Of a stretch of 64,000 nt of DNA, positions 33,747 through 44,434 are shown piece after piece. The stretch's first letter is position 1, and each line of letters begins with the position of its first letter. Where the stretch lies: NCBI GenBank assembly GCA_018105865.1, contig CM030841.1:8035229-8099228 (forward strand). The letters run 5' to 3'. The notes beneath the pieces were generated by a model. It ran no database searches. It was not told the DNA's origin and saw nothing but the letters and a program-made list of their open reading frames with translations. The DNA is from Metaphire vulgaris (lineage: Eukaryota; Annelida; Clitellata; Crassiclitellata; Megascolecidae). The translations under genes were made by a program, and so were the position numbers.

Positions 33747-36700
33747 ATGTGCTCAACTACCGAAGACATCCGCAGACTGGTTGGCGGCGGTGGTGGTGGT
33801 GGTGGTGGTCGCGGACGAGCGTTCTTCTCCGCCATCGTCTTCGCGGTCCTCAGCTCGTCCTTGGCCAGCGGATATCCGGCAGCCGTCAGCATTCCAATGC
33901 TGGAGGGTGAAAATGACGAGAGAACGGGGCCAGCTGACGAAGTACGTATCACGTTAGTGCTAGTACGTCCGAATTGTGTTCTACATAGGCTGTAACTTTT
34001 AATCTCAACTTTCCTGTTAGAATTTGCAAGTTCTGGAGGTCAGAAGATGAACGTTGTGCCTAAGCGACTATAATGCTAGGAGCGCCGCTGAGTAGAGATA
34101 CAAGAGCATCTATTATACAGGCTCGGCGCTAAGGGGTGGGTCCGCGGGTCCGGACCCACCCAGCCTCGGGCAGGGGCACCCGAGCAAGTCGTGCAAATCC
34201 GCAGAGAAATTTTGATTGGGGGTGGGGGAGGGGTAGTCTGAGCCGGGTCCTGATTGTGTAGATTGCATTAGACCCACACAGCCAACAAAACCCAGCGCCG
34301 CCCCTGCATCTATGCAAATGCTACATTACATTACTATATTATTTTTCTATCGAATTTTTTTACCACAGACCGATCAAACTTTTGTAAAATTTCAACTTGT
34401 ACTTTGCATAGGTATAAGTTGAAATTTTTACAAAAGTTTGATCGGTCTGTGGTAGAAATTTCAAATCTTAGGTTTAAAGAAAATAGTGAATTTATATCGG
34501 CGTCTAATCCGAGTTGCAGCAGCTTGACATAAAATTACTTCATATTTATCCGACTGTAAGAATTATTATCGTAAAATATCATCCATATTCTACACAAGTC
34601 TATTCCAAAGTTGGTTCTTTAAATTCCAAGAAGTTTGACTCAAGCAAACATTTATTTGACAGACATTAAATAGGCCTAATTCGTTCAATCTTCGTCCCAA
34701 ATCTTCTGGCATTTTACAGAGGCACTGGATCTAATATGAAAACAATTTGTCAATTTTACTCGTGAAAGTTTCGCCTGCAGCGCCGTTACTTAGAAAATCG
34801 ACGACCTGTTTTGACAGGGACTGTTTTAAAGAAAATTTTTATCACTGCACTTAATTCAAGAAGACGAACTTTTGACATGACTTGTGGTAAAACTTGGACA
34901 TCCGCGTAAAAAACAAGTAAAAGGGGTCGTCCGGAAAATGTATTACTGCACAAAGCACAGAAAATTGCATTTTGCCACTGCACATTTTCAGTGTTGTGGA
35001 CGGATGGAACAGTTTTAGATGAGGTGGGAGTGACAGTTGAAACGGTAAACGGATTCAAAGGCTATCTTGGAAAGCTGGGTTATTGAATGCGGAGAGTAAC
35101 TACAGTGGTTTTCACACAGGCTTACTTAGCCTCCTAAACCACTTTAAATCATATTATTATTATTAATATAATTGATTAATTACATTAATTAATTATTATA
35201 CATTATATTATTATTAATTTATCACTGCACATTTTGTGTATCACTGCACGTTAAAACAGGCCTTGCCGTTTTGAGTTTAAAATGAAATTCAGAGGTCTGT
35301 TTTTTAGATATCCTTGAAATTGTTGACCTCGAGGTCCCATTGGTCACAGTATAGCATTTCTGCTTAAGTTGACTAATATTGTTCTTGCACTGTGGTCCAA
35401 TTTGTGTGCATTTCATTCGACAAACTAATACAAGTTACTAAACTAGTATTACATTCGCGGTTTGGGGGTCTATGAGGTTTAATTGGCCTCTAGGGTTCGG
35501 AACCATGGGCGTCCGGAGGGGGGTGCAAGGGGGTGGAATTGCACCCCCTTGGAAAACTTGTGGAGTTACGAAAAAAGTAAAATTACTTGTTTCTTTAGTC
35601 ACAAAACTTTGTTTTGCACCCCCTGGAAAATTTTTTCATTTCTGTTGTCACAAGACCCTGTTTTGCACCCCCTGGAAAAATTTCTGCGGACGCCCATGAG
35701 GGTTCCTGGAAATTTTCCATGCCTATAAGACCGGTACATTCCTAGCCCGCACTGTATCTCACTCTAAGGCAGTGGTTCTTAACCTTTTTATGATCACGTA
35801 CCCCTGAAACAAGTACAAGAGAACGAAATACCCCCTACCTGCATACATTATCCCAGGACACTGCAATATTTTGAAAAATTATGAACTGTGGCAAACATCT
35901 GTCACAGATTGCGCACATGTCAGAAAGTGTGATTTTTCCTTAGAATTTCTAATTTAGTACAAAATTTTTACAGTATTTGTACAGTGTACAGAGTAAATTG
36001 TAGTAAGCTTTTAAACAGACTTTATTTCCGGATAATTCTGCGTACACCCGCAACGTCCTTCAAGTACCCCCAAGGGGTATAAGTACCCCTGGTTAAGAAC
36101 CACTGCTCTAAGACATAAACAATATGTCTTGATCAGAATCTCAGCAAAACACTGGTGACCGTTTTGCCGAGAAGAATTCGACAGCTGGAAAACGAAAGAC
36201 TTCAGGCGACTAACTTCGCACGGCTGACCGAGTTGCTATTCAACCAACTTCTCAAAGAATCAGCTGTTGGGTTCGGAAGACAGCTACCGAAAAGACAACC
36301 TCCAGGTCAGTAAGTGCCTCTGGCTTTAATGGGGCAAAACTTGACTTGATTTTGACCGAATACCAACATTTTCGGCCTTCTGCCTCGATGAGTGAATAGG
36401 CGTGGTACATCATCTCAATTTCTTCACCGGCAAATGAACGCCGAATGGTTCTAGCCTACTAAAGATAACCTAACTTCAACACCTCGTGTAACATATTGAC
36501 AATTATCAATATGATAACCGAGGTCTTGAAGTTAGGTTAATGCCTTTTAAAATTAAAAATCGACCAATGCGAATAGAGATTATAATCTCTAATTCGCATT
36601 GGTAGATTTTTAAAAGGCATTATTGGGTCATCATCGGACTACTCCCGTTCCAAAGGTTTCAAACTCCAGCGGTGGTAAGATATGCAAGAAGAAAGAAGAG

Positions 36701-37371
36701 GACAATATAACTAATGATTTTAGTTCTTCTGTGAAGTACCTAATTGAGATGCCTTCCCAAGCAGATTGCAAAACGTTTTAATTGCAAAAAGGCTTCACCG
36801 TAATTCAGTGTTTATTCTAGGCCTTCTCTGGAGGGATTCCTTCCCCAAAGTTTTAAAATTCCCCCCCTCGAATTTTTTTCTATGTTGACTGGGAGAATGG
36901 AAATTTCCTCCCCCCCCCCAAATGTTTGGAGACCAGTGCTCGAATTGTGAGAAAATGAAAGGGGGGTCATGGCGAGCGTGGTGTTTTAAGAATTTACACT
37001 TTTGTCATTTTTGCATTTCTCTAGGGAGGGTCTGCCATTTTAAAGGGGGGGTTGAACCCCCCCCCCCAACCCCCCCGGCAATTCGAGCTCTCGTGGAGAT
37101 TCCGACCTTGTCCCCCAAACATTTCAAAATCCCCCCAATGTCAAAGTGGCTAGAATAAACACTGACCGTAATTGACACAAAACGTGACTGTCGACAAATT
37201 TTCTAGCAAACTACAATATAAAAAGTAAAGCAAATTTCACGAGCCTTGCCAATTTAGAGCCTACTTACATTACGGAATCGATGCTAAAATGTTCAAAATA
37301 ATATATGATGCTGTGTTGTTTCTACAGGCAGGATCTGCGTCTGGAAGATCTGTCCAGATTATCTGTATTAA
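33747..37371 (+). CDS. Candidate somatostatin/urotensin-II-like neuropeptide precursor, three exons
   Basis: Three exons join to 408 nt, 135 residues plus stop: 33747-33941, 36137-36305 and 37328-37371. Splice sites are GAA/GTACGT, GATCAG/AAT, CCAG/GTCAGT and TTTCTACAG/GC, and the phases (0, then 1) match. Exon 1 has a signal-peptide-like core at about residues 25-42 (FFSAIVFAVLSSSLASG) after an unusual poly-Gly stretch. Exon 2 encodes an acidic/amphipathic spacer with RR at 77-78, GFGR at 110-113 and the dibasic site PKR at 116-118. Exon 3 gives the end of the peptide. Cleavage after KR would release QPPGRICVWKICPDYLY, whose N-terminal Gln could become pyroglutamate and whose cysteines would close a six-residue ring. 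Urotensin II has CFWKYC and somatostatin FWKT in the same C-terminal position. The exon 2 frame also stops at 36311 if unspliced, but the donor there is strong. Family membership is inference from a short motif; an unrelated small secreted protein is the alternative. Confidence 0.62.
34361..34454. repeat. Near-perfect 38-bp hairpin in intron 1
   Basis: The arm TACCACAGACCGATCAAACT (continuing to 34398) pairs with 34416-34454, with one bulged base and a 17-nt loop. It lies in intron 1 of the peptide gene. It could be a miRNA-like precursor or a small palindromic MITE. Confidence 0.75.
35504..35698. mobile_element. CATGGGCGTCCG-family MITE
   Basis: The ends CATGGGCGTCCGGAGG and TCTGCGGACGCCCATG are inverted. 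The interior repeats TGCACCCCCTGGAAAA twice. It lies in intron 1 of the peptide gene. Relatives lie at 10489-11042 and near 58585-58707. Target duplication is not clear. Confidence 0.72.
35770..36105. mobile_element. hAT-like MITE, CAGTGGTTCTTAACC
   Basis: The ends CAGTGGTTCTTAACC and GGTTAAGAACCACTG are perfectly inverted, flanked by ctctaagg and ctctaaga (7/8). It ends 31 bp before exon 2 of the peptide gene, so it supplies part of the region where that intron's branch point must lie. Relatives lie at 51213-51425 and 52218-52567. Confidence 0.9.
36467..36538. repeat. 72-nt imperfect hairpin in intron 2
   Basis: AACCTAACTTCAACACCTCG pairs with CGAGGTCTTGAAGTTAGGTT (one mismatch), and the loop carries its own CATATTGA/TCAATATG stem. 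It directly abuts the next hairpin. Confidence 0.75.
36539..36621. repeat. 83-nt near-perfect hairpin in intron 2
   Basis: AATGCCTTTTAAAA pairs with TTTTAAAAGGCATT, and CCAATGCGAAT pairs with ATTCGCATTGG around an AGAGATTATAATCTCT tip. It sits head-to-tail with the preceding hairpin, a layout seen in miRNA clusters and in palindromic MITEs. Confidence 0.75.
36806..37164. mobile_element. CAGTGTTTATTCTAG-family element
   Basis: The ends CAGTGTTTATTCTAGGCC and GGCTAGAATAAACACTG are inverted. The flanking duplication is 9 bp, accgtaatt (36797-36805 and 37165-37173). It lies in intron 2 of the peptide gene, about 160 bp before exon 3. Its interior is rich in G and C homopolymers. Confidence 0.92.
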
Positions 37372-37495
37372 CTTTCATCATCACAAACGTCAGAATAATT
37401 TTACAAATTTAAGAGATATTATACCAAGAAGATACGCCGTTAGCTGTTTCTGGACATCAGCGCCTACTATGATCACTTTTTTATTAACAAAAATA

Positions 37496-37501
37496 ATTAA
37501 A
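37496..37501 (+). terminator. Possible polyadenylation signal ATTAAA
   Basis: ATTAAA lies 125 bp after the stop codon of the peptide gene. It is a common variant of the AATAAA signal; the sequence around it is AT-rich, so chance occurrence is possible. Confidence 0.3.
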
Positions 37502-37556
37502 AATTGACACTTCTACTTTCTGCATTAATTTTATCACTATCAAAGTAGGTCTATAT

Positions 37557-38128
37557 TAGGGGTCAGTGGGTATACCCGTACCCGCGGGTTTACCCGTACC
37601 CGACCCGTACCCGTGGGTTGGGTATGGGTTGGGTAGACATTTTATGGGTGGGGTTGGGTACGGGTACAACAGTCACGGGTACGGGTATACCCGTAATTTA
37701 CCCAAAAATTGATGTATTTTATCATACCCGTATGTCAGGTTCACAATTTCACATTCATTTCACAGCAACAATATTAATTGACAGAATTATGTTCAGACTT
37801 CAGAAGCTCATGGATTTTGGATGTTAATATTATAATTTTTCTTACCTGTTTAAATTAAAGGCAGACAGTTGGTATTATATTGTACTTACTTACAGCATAC
37901 TGTGCATGACGTCATGTTTTTAAAAATTGCTGACGTCTCTTCCTGCTTGCAGTTTCAATATTAACAGTTATATTTAATATGGCCACGGGTATTGACGGGT
38001 ACGGGTATACCCGTGGGTTGGGTCGGGTTGGGTACAGATTTTTAATGATGGGTTGGGTCGGGTCGGGTACAGTCTAACAATTCACGGGTTGGGTTGGGTA
38101 GGAAAAATGCTGTACCCGCAGACCCCTA
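37557..38128. mobile_element. hAT-like element with CGGGTA arrays
   Basis: It starts TAGGGGTCAGTGGGTATACC and ends GTACCCGCAGACCCCTA. The exact 8-bp duplication gtctatat flanks it (37549-37556 and 38129-38136). Words such as GGGTACGGGTA and GGGTCGGGTTGGGTA fill both ends. No transposase is seen. Confidence 0.92.
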
Positions 38129-38136
38129 GTCTATAT

Positions 38137-38720
38137 ACAGTAGCCTACTTTACTCTCTGTTTTGTAACTTGTAAAGAACTATCGTCAGAGCGTCTAGTTG
38201 AACTGTCAACATTTAATCCGGTGGCATAATACAACAGATGCAGTCAATTTTGATTGCTCAAGACTGCCTACAAAGAACTATACTGTAACTGTATATGCAC
38301 ATGGCCTGTAAGACGGTCTGGATAAAATTTAAATGTTTTCAAAATCTTCATGGTTAATCCCGGCAACGGTAGCAATTTATAGCAACTGCGGTGATTTGCC
38401 ATAGGTAGGTCTAATATACTCGTATTATTTAAACACATTTTTACTTTAAATTTAGTGATCCAATTTGAAGAAAATTCTCGTCTATCTAAATTGTCTAAAA
38501 GATAGTGCACAATCCAAATACAGTTGCATTTTATAAATGCACTTTTCTTTAAGAAACAACAAGCCTAATTGTCAGAAATAATAATATTATTAATACATTT
38601 GGTACCATACGATAGTAATTGTAATGATGGAAGATATCGCCAGTTTGATCATACACAGAGAAAATTAAGTGTATGTAGGTCTATGCGTAGTGCACGCAAT
38701 CCTGCATAGAAGATGGTATA
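38137..38720. other. Non-coding interval
   Basis: AT-rich sequence with no recognisable gene or repeat. Confidence 0.4.
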
Positions 38721-38728
38721 CCTACACA

Positions 38729-38980
38729 CAGATATGTCCTTGGGTCCATTTTTTAGAACCCAATCCAACCCAACCCATAACATCTTCAACTCAACCCAAC
38801 CCAACCCACGACGATAATAGGTTTACTTGACCCAACCCAACCCACTGTAATATATTACAGTTTCTTTAACCGTGACTTTTCTGACCAAACCCAACCCACC
38901 ATTAATATGGAAAAGTCTGATCCAACCCAAACCCAACCCAACCCATTGGTTAACCCAACCCATGGACATGGACAGCTCTG
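38729..38980. mobile_element. Short hAT-like element with CCCAA arrays
   Basis: It starts CAGATATGTCC and ends GGACATGGACAGCTCTG, with the exact 8-bp duplication cctacaca (38721-38728 and 38981-38988). CCCAA pentamers fill the interior. It is the small relative, in opposite sense, of 329-1361. Confidence 0.9.
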
Positions 38981-39045
38981 CCTACACACACACGCACACA
39001 CATGCATATCTACTGTATATAGAGCAATGTAGTCATAAGATGTAC

Positions 39046-39051
39046 AGTATA

Positions 39052-39108
<57 letters not shown>
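39046..39108. repeat. (TA)n microsatellite
   Basis: TA run of about 60 bp, following a CA/CG-rich segment that adjoins the preceding element. Confidence 0.93.
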
Positions 39109-39114
<6 letters not shown>

Positions 39115-39124
39115 CATACATACA

Positions 39125-40318
39125 TGTGTGACAATATCAGTCGAGAAGATAGACCTACGCGTCAGTGGAAAAATTCCCTGAACAGACTTGTTGACTAGGA
39201 ATGCCATATTACTGCAGTATTAATGCCTGGAGGAAGGGCATTGACTGCTATTGTACATTTGATCAACTATGCAGAATATTAAAAAATACACTTTAATGAG
39301 AACTAAGTCCTCACAAAGCACTCATTATTAACACTGTCATTGTCTGCCCATGCAGTACATGCTTCAACAACATAAGAACTCTATATTCTGTAAATCATGT
39401 ATCATACAGTCAAATTGCACTTCAACCGTCCAGCAACAGTCAATGCTAATATAAAGAAGAAACGTTCCTGTGATGAAACATTTCAAAGTCTCGGAAAATA
39501 TCCGACAAATTAACGGCATCATCGAATATAGACCTAAATTGATTTTAGTTTAAAGAACGGGCAGAAAACTCAACTTCATCTTCTGACCCAGGGAATGGTG
39601 CGAAATGGCCCACTATATAGTACCTATGTATAAATGGGAAATTGGCAGTCTTGCCCAATAGTCTGACTGTAAAATGCCACCCTGCCTAAATCTATCATCT
39701 ACAAATGTTCAACCAAACATCAAGCACATAAGTTTTAACCAACCAATAGGAGTAACTTCTAAGTTCTAATCAAATGGAGTTAGCCATTTCAACCGAAAAA
39801 TCAAGCATAGCCTTTGAATTTAGCTGTAAAAATCCCAAAGAAGGTCAGAATTTGAAGTGGAATTAGTCAAAACCCACTGCCTTTTAAAGAGTGACCATTG
39901 CTCCAATGCATTGTCGATACAAATTGTTCTGGAACAAATTCTGGAAGTTCTAAACAAACTCCCAGATTGACGAAAACTGCTATCAAGACAAACTGCTCAC
40001 AGATTGCAAAATAAAATTAAAACATTAAAATCAACTCAAAAGAACCAAAGACAGCACAATCAAATAAAAACAAAAATCAAGGAAAGACGACTGTAGATGC
40101 TTCTGCCTCGCATACTCCCATAGGAAGTGTTAAGGAACCTGGCGCCTTAGTACCAGGCATTGCCGAAATTTCTGCGCTAAAATTAGAATGTTTTGTCGCT
40201 CCATCGTCTTGGTTCAGCTGTCAATACAAGTAATACCATTGTGAGATTCTCTCTCTTTCATTGGCCTAAACTTGGATGAAAAATGGGCGTCCAACCGCTA
40301 TACCTCTCCTAAATAATA
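39125..40318. other. Non-coding interval
   Basis: No coding exon or clear element. The composition is ordinary AT-rich sequence. Confidence 0.35.
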
Positions 40319-40790
40319 ATATAATAATAACAATAATTATGCAGTTCTATAGCACCAGTTCCAATACCTAAGGATATCAATCGATGGTACTTCAAGTCTA
40401 TCCGCAAAAGACCAGGTCATTCCAGAGATCAGTCAGATGGAAAGAGTAAGACCGACTATGGAGGAAAAGCTACTTGAAAGAGATGTGTTTTAAGTCTAGA
40501 TCTGAAGATGCTCAATGAATTGGAAGATCTGACAGCCGGAGGGAAAGAGTTCAGATTTTTGGCCGAGAAATAGAAAAAGCTCTCTTACCAATGTCAGTGT
40601 TGGTTCTAGGTACATTTAACAATGAATCAGCAAACATTGTTGAATGACGATGTTTCGGGTGATTCAGCATAGATTCTAAATATTGAGGTTGACCAGATTG
40701 CAGTGGGTAGATAAAAGTGGGCGAGTGAGACTCGAGTCTAGCGGCCTAATAGAAGTTGACGCATTTCCTACTTTTCATCTCTGACGATTT
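40319..40790 (+). repeat. SINE-like repeat
   Basis: It shares two segments with 61972-62230: tgcagttctatagcaccagt with aagaccaggtcattccagag, and tctagcggcctaatagaagt with tgacgc. The second segment also occurs at 54670-54705. Copies vary by small indels, as expected for dispersed retroposons. Confidence 0.5.
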
Positions 40791-40980
40791 TTAGCGAACA
40801 CGTGTAATGATATTTTACGAGAAAATCAAACGCCATTGTAGGCGCGTTGATCTTCTTTACATTGTTATTGTCGGGAATATCCCGTCATACGTCTCAGCCT
40901 AGAATTTCTTCAGCGATTTCATGCATCGCTACGAAAACACATAATATGAAGATGCGACGACGATGGATTATATCAGCTTC

Positions 40981-41526
40981 GCAGTGCCTTCGCGTAGGGG
41001 GCCTTGGGGGGTTAAACCTCGTCCTTGGCTGTCCGACCAATGTTTTTTTTACTGCGGATCAATATATAGTTGACGTCCTGTTTTGCTTGTCAATCAGGAT
41101 TTTCTTCAGTGTTGGGTATCATGAGAATCGCAACAAATAATAACCTTTGTTGCTTGTCAGAATTTTCGGAAGTTATGAATCAAAACTCCCCTTCGAGAAA
41201 TTCTGGCTACGCCACTGATGGTGTAGCCAGGGGGTCAGAACACTCCTTAGCTGCCAAAAAAAATTTTTTACATGCTTTTCTATAATTTTTTTTATTTTCG
41301 GAAGCCATTCAAATCCCCCTTGGCTGGGTGCGGAAAAATTTCGAAGTGCTATAGAAAATAGAAAGAATGTAAAGGTATCAGGAAGGTGACGAGCTTTTTG
41401 CTTGTCAGCTTCTTAACAAAATACGAAAACTCTAGGAGGCTTTTTCTTGTCAAGATTTTTTCAAAGTTTGGGCACGATCGAAAATCCTCCTTTCGAAAAT
41501 CCTGGCTGCGCCACAGTACGTCACTG
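40981..41526. mobile_element. Composite of CAGTGGCGTAGC-type MITE pieces
   Basis: Right-end sequences GGCTACGCCACTG (about 41205-41217) and GGCTGCGCCACAG (about 41503-41515) and a left-like GTGTAGCCAGGGGG (41221) suggest two adjacent or nested copies. At least four gcttgtca motifs lie within (about 41083, 41149, 41395 and 41442). Exact borders are unclear. Confidence 0.5.
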
Positions 41527-42499
41527 CAGCCTCGAGATCTGCTTTTCCACTCTCGAATACAAAGAGACGACGGCGCAGCGGTCATATTCGTTCATGGCTC
41601 CGTTGAGTGGTACAGGAGGAGCCCTCGCGGGTTGCTACTCGGAGCCACTGTGCTCACCATCTGCGAGGTCCTTGAGTTTGGCCTTCATCTGCTGTATCTC
41701 AGCATCCACGGGACAAACTCAAAGCCAGTCAGCCCGATGGACACAGATAACACGCATTTCTTGACCCCTAGTGTTTTGATCTTGGTCTTGAGGGTTAGTG
41801 TTTTGGTCTTGGTCTCGGTTTCGGTCTTGCCACTTACTGGGATTTGTGTTTGATGTAGGATACAGGCCTAGGCTATAATATTTTAGTAATTCTTAATAAT
41901 TCAAAAGGGGTTAGCCAGTACATCTTAAACACCTCGCATCAGTTATCTTTAAGTAAGTCATAAGACACAGTCAAAGTTCGCCTCATCGACAAGCAGTCAA
42001 ACAAACACGATCATCACGAAGAGTCATACGACATGACCAGAGGGCTCTATAGACATACAAACAGACACATTCGCACAAACTCTCATAGAATGACCAGGAC
42101 TGGTATTATTATTTTTATTGGTATTATTGCTGCTATCATACGATTCGAATAAACGTCTTAGGGCATGTGACTCACTAGAGTAGGGAATCGAAGATTGAAC
42201 TTTAATATGGAACTGTACTAGATATTGAACTGTATGTCATATGAAGTTTAAACATTGCATGAAAAAACTTGACTAATAAAAGGAGCAGTCGGCGACGTCA
42301 GTCAGTTCAGTCAGCCAGCCAACCGCAGTTCAGTTTCAACCGATCTTCCAGAAGCAGACATCTACCAACCATCGACGGGAGAGCAATGAAGGGACGACGG
42401 AGCAATCAACAAGGGATCGGGAGACTGACGGCGGCGTCCGACGCCTGTGAATAATCAACTGGTCTCGTGGTCGATCGCTCTACCAGTAACACGCTAGTT
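41527..42499. other. Unassigned interval with a promoter-like segment
   Basis: At 42274-42282 aataaaagg is followed about 25 bp later by a run of cagtcagttcagtcagcc, which looks like a TATA/initiator pair. A short frame starting ATG at 42387 follows. No gene family is recognisable, so this remains a weak promoter candidate. Confidence 0.25.
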
Positions 42500-42507
42500 C
42501 CCGTAGC

Positions 42508-42735
42508 CAGGGCCATATTAAGGCGTGGGCTGAGGGGGCTGTAGCCCCCCCGGCCCATCATGAAAATAGGTCCACCGATTTTCGAGATAATCTTTCTTTT
42601 TTGCTTGTCAGCACGATTTACAGCACGATTTGGAAGGGAGATAACCTTTTTTTGCTTGTCGGAGATTTTCGGTATAGGCGACGGCCTTATTTTATTCTCA
42701 GTCCCCCGGTCCACTCGGACCTTAATCCGGCCCTG
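42508..42735. mobile_element. CAGGGCCATATTAAGG hAT-type MITE
   Basis: The ends CAGGGCCATATTAAGG and CCTTAATCCGGCCCTG are inverted. An exact 8-bp duplication cccgtagc flanks them (42500-42507 and 42736-42743). Two TTTTTTGCTTGTC motifs lie inside (about 42598 and 42649). Confidence 0.93.
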
Positions 42736-42811
42736 CCCGTAGCATACATGCGCACCTTGTTTGCTACATTAATATGAGTCAAAGAATGAACACTAGTCTG
42801 CGGTGGTACTT

Positions 42812-42985
42812 GTCTTTAACCGTCTTCGCTCCAAAGATTGGCTGCATAATTGCATTGTGGACTGTCTTCTTCCAGGTGTTACGGTCTTTTGCTTCTCTTG
42901 TCGCCTGCTCTATTGTGTGTCCTGTCCATGCTTTGATGTAGTCTTCCCACTTTTTTCTTGGTCTACCTATTTCTTGTGAGTTTTC
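42812..42985 (-). pseudogene. RTE-like LINE 3' coding end
   Basis: Reading leftward, the frame gives GRPRKKWEDYIKAWTG, then REAKDRNTWKKTVHNA. This is the typical C-terminal tail of RTE-group reverse-transcriptase polyproteins (seen in craniofacial-development-protein-2-like annotations). Only this fragment is present. Confidence 0.7.
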
Positions 42986-43466
42986 GTGGTGGTACTATGG
43001 CCGCGAATATTCTAATAGCAGCTGTCTGTAAGTACACCGACGTTATTCAGCAAATGGATTTTGTGGGTTCGAAGAAATTAGATGGCTTCCTTCACACGGT
43101 CAATGGTATTCACTGAAGACGACGGCAGGTAGTGTCTCTTCTTCAGTTTAGAAGTGACTGCTTTTGGCATTAGATGATATTTAGCCTAACCCTGATTTAC
43201 AGAAATTGACCAAATACTAGACTTCTCTGTTTGCCCTTTGCAAATCATTTATTTCACGCGAAGGCCTATAGGCCTGTCGGATTTATGTTTCATATTAGCA
43301 AACCATGAACGTTGACCAGACTAAGAGATGGACCGGAGATAGACAGCAACATCGAACTCCTGTGGAATATCAGAGATCGTGAAAAGTTGAAGTTCATAGC
43401 CGCCGTCGCAGTAATGCATGACACCTGAGAAGAAGAACGCTGACTCGCAGCCACGATGTAACATTT

Positions 43467-43486
43467 GAGTGAGTGAGTGAGTGAGT

Positions 43487-43545
<59 letters not shown>
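43467..43545. repeat. (GAGT)n-(GA)n microsatellite
   Basis: About seven GAGT units run into about 27 GA units. Confidence 0.95.
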
Positions 43546-43548
<3 letters not shown>

Positions 43549-43679
43549 CACAAGTCAATTACAAACTTTCCCTAAATTTTTGGTCAAAGGCGCAATCGTT
43601 GAGAAATTGACTAGAACTTTCTTCCTGACCGAGTACAGCAGAAGAAATTTCGCAAATGGACTCAATTACTCAATCGTCG

Positions 43680-43961
43680 GTACGCGGACGATTGACCATA
43701 GGATGATTGACCATAGGACGATTGACCACAAAGTGTAGTTATAAAGCCAAAAATAAATTCCAACCAAATGGGAGCAGACCGTTACAATCCCGATTTTAAA
43801 AAGCGAACATTAGCTAACATTCGCTAACATTTATCCAGCGCAGCTGCGAAGATTTAAAATTTAAAGCAAAATCAAACGATTCAAATTTGAATAGTTCTAG
43901 TCTGCGTCACTGCTTCCTCAAACCTGTGGTCAATCGTCCTATGGTTAATCGTCCTAGAAAC
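43680..43961. mobile_element. Inverted-repeat element with GGACGATTGACCATA units
   Basis: Three GGAYGATTGACCAYA units at the left (43686-43730) face inverted units at the right (43924-43958). The 9-bp word caatcgtcg occurs directly on both sides (43671-43679 and 43962-43970) and may be the target duplication. The interior is non-coding. Confidence 0.65.
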
Positions 43962-43985
43962 CAATCGTCGACTTGCGTCTCTTTC

Positions 43986-44434
43986 TGTTAGAAAATAAGT
44001 CAGTTACTGTTGATAACGACTGCGGTTCCTTCTGCTGCTTTGCCAAAGGAATGAGGACATTCAACATCCACCCAAATGCCTGATGATGATGGTGACCTAT
44101 CTTTATTTTGATTGCCTATGCTATGCACAGTTACTCTAAAGCTGAGATATGGTAGAGGTGATCAAATCTGTCGCGGCTATATGTTTGCTACTAGCATCTT
44201 TCTGGAATGCTTTGGGGGATACCACAGCCCCAATGCAGCTACGGCGATGTCGAACATTTCAGAGAACCGAATACAGTAGTGACAAGAACAGTTAATTTCG
44301 TCGCCTCTCTTTCTCTCCGATGCGTGCAAACCATTTCCTTAGCACATGCACGCAGAAGTTGTAAACAGTGAGAAGTCTGTTGAATTCCTGCGGCAAATCC
44401 AGTTTGAAAATGACGTTATCTCTGCTATAGAGAA
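43986..44434. other. 3' flank of the ASCL-like gene
   Basis: This should include the 3' UTR of the leftward ASCL-like transcript. No other gene is visible. Confidence 0.4.

Noticed and set aside
35504..35698. Target duplication agggttc around the CATGGGCGTCC element
   Set aside because: The left copy is offset by five bases from the element end, so it is not a clean duplication.
36306..36313. Stop codon ending the peptide precursor in exon 2
   Set aside because: The in-frame TAA directly overlaps a strong donor, CCAG/GTCAGT, and splicing there restores a frame ending in the Cys-ring peptide; kept only as the unspliced alternative.
43290..43553. LSLSLS-rich frame
   Set aside because: Caused by a GA microsatellite.
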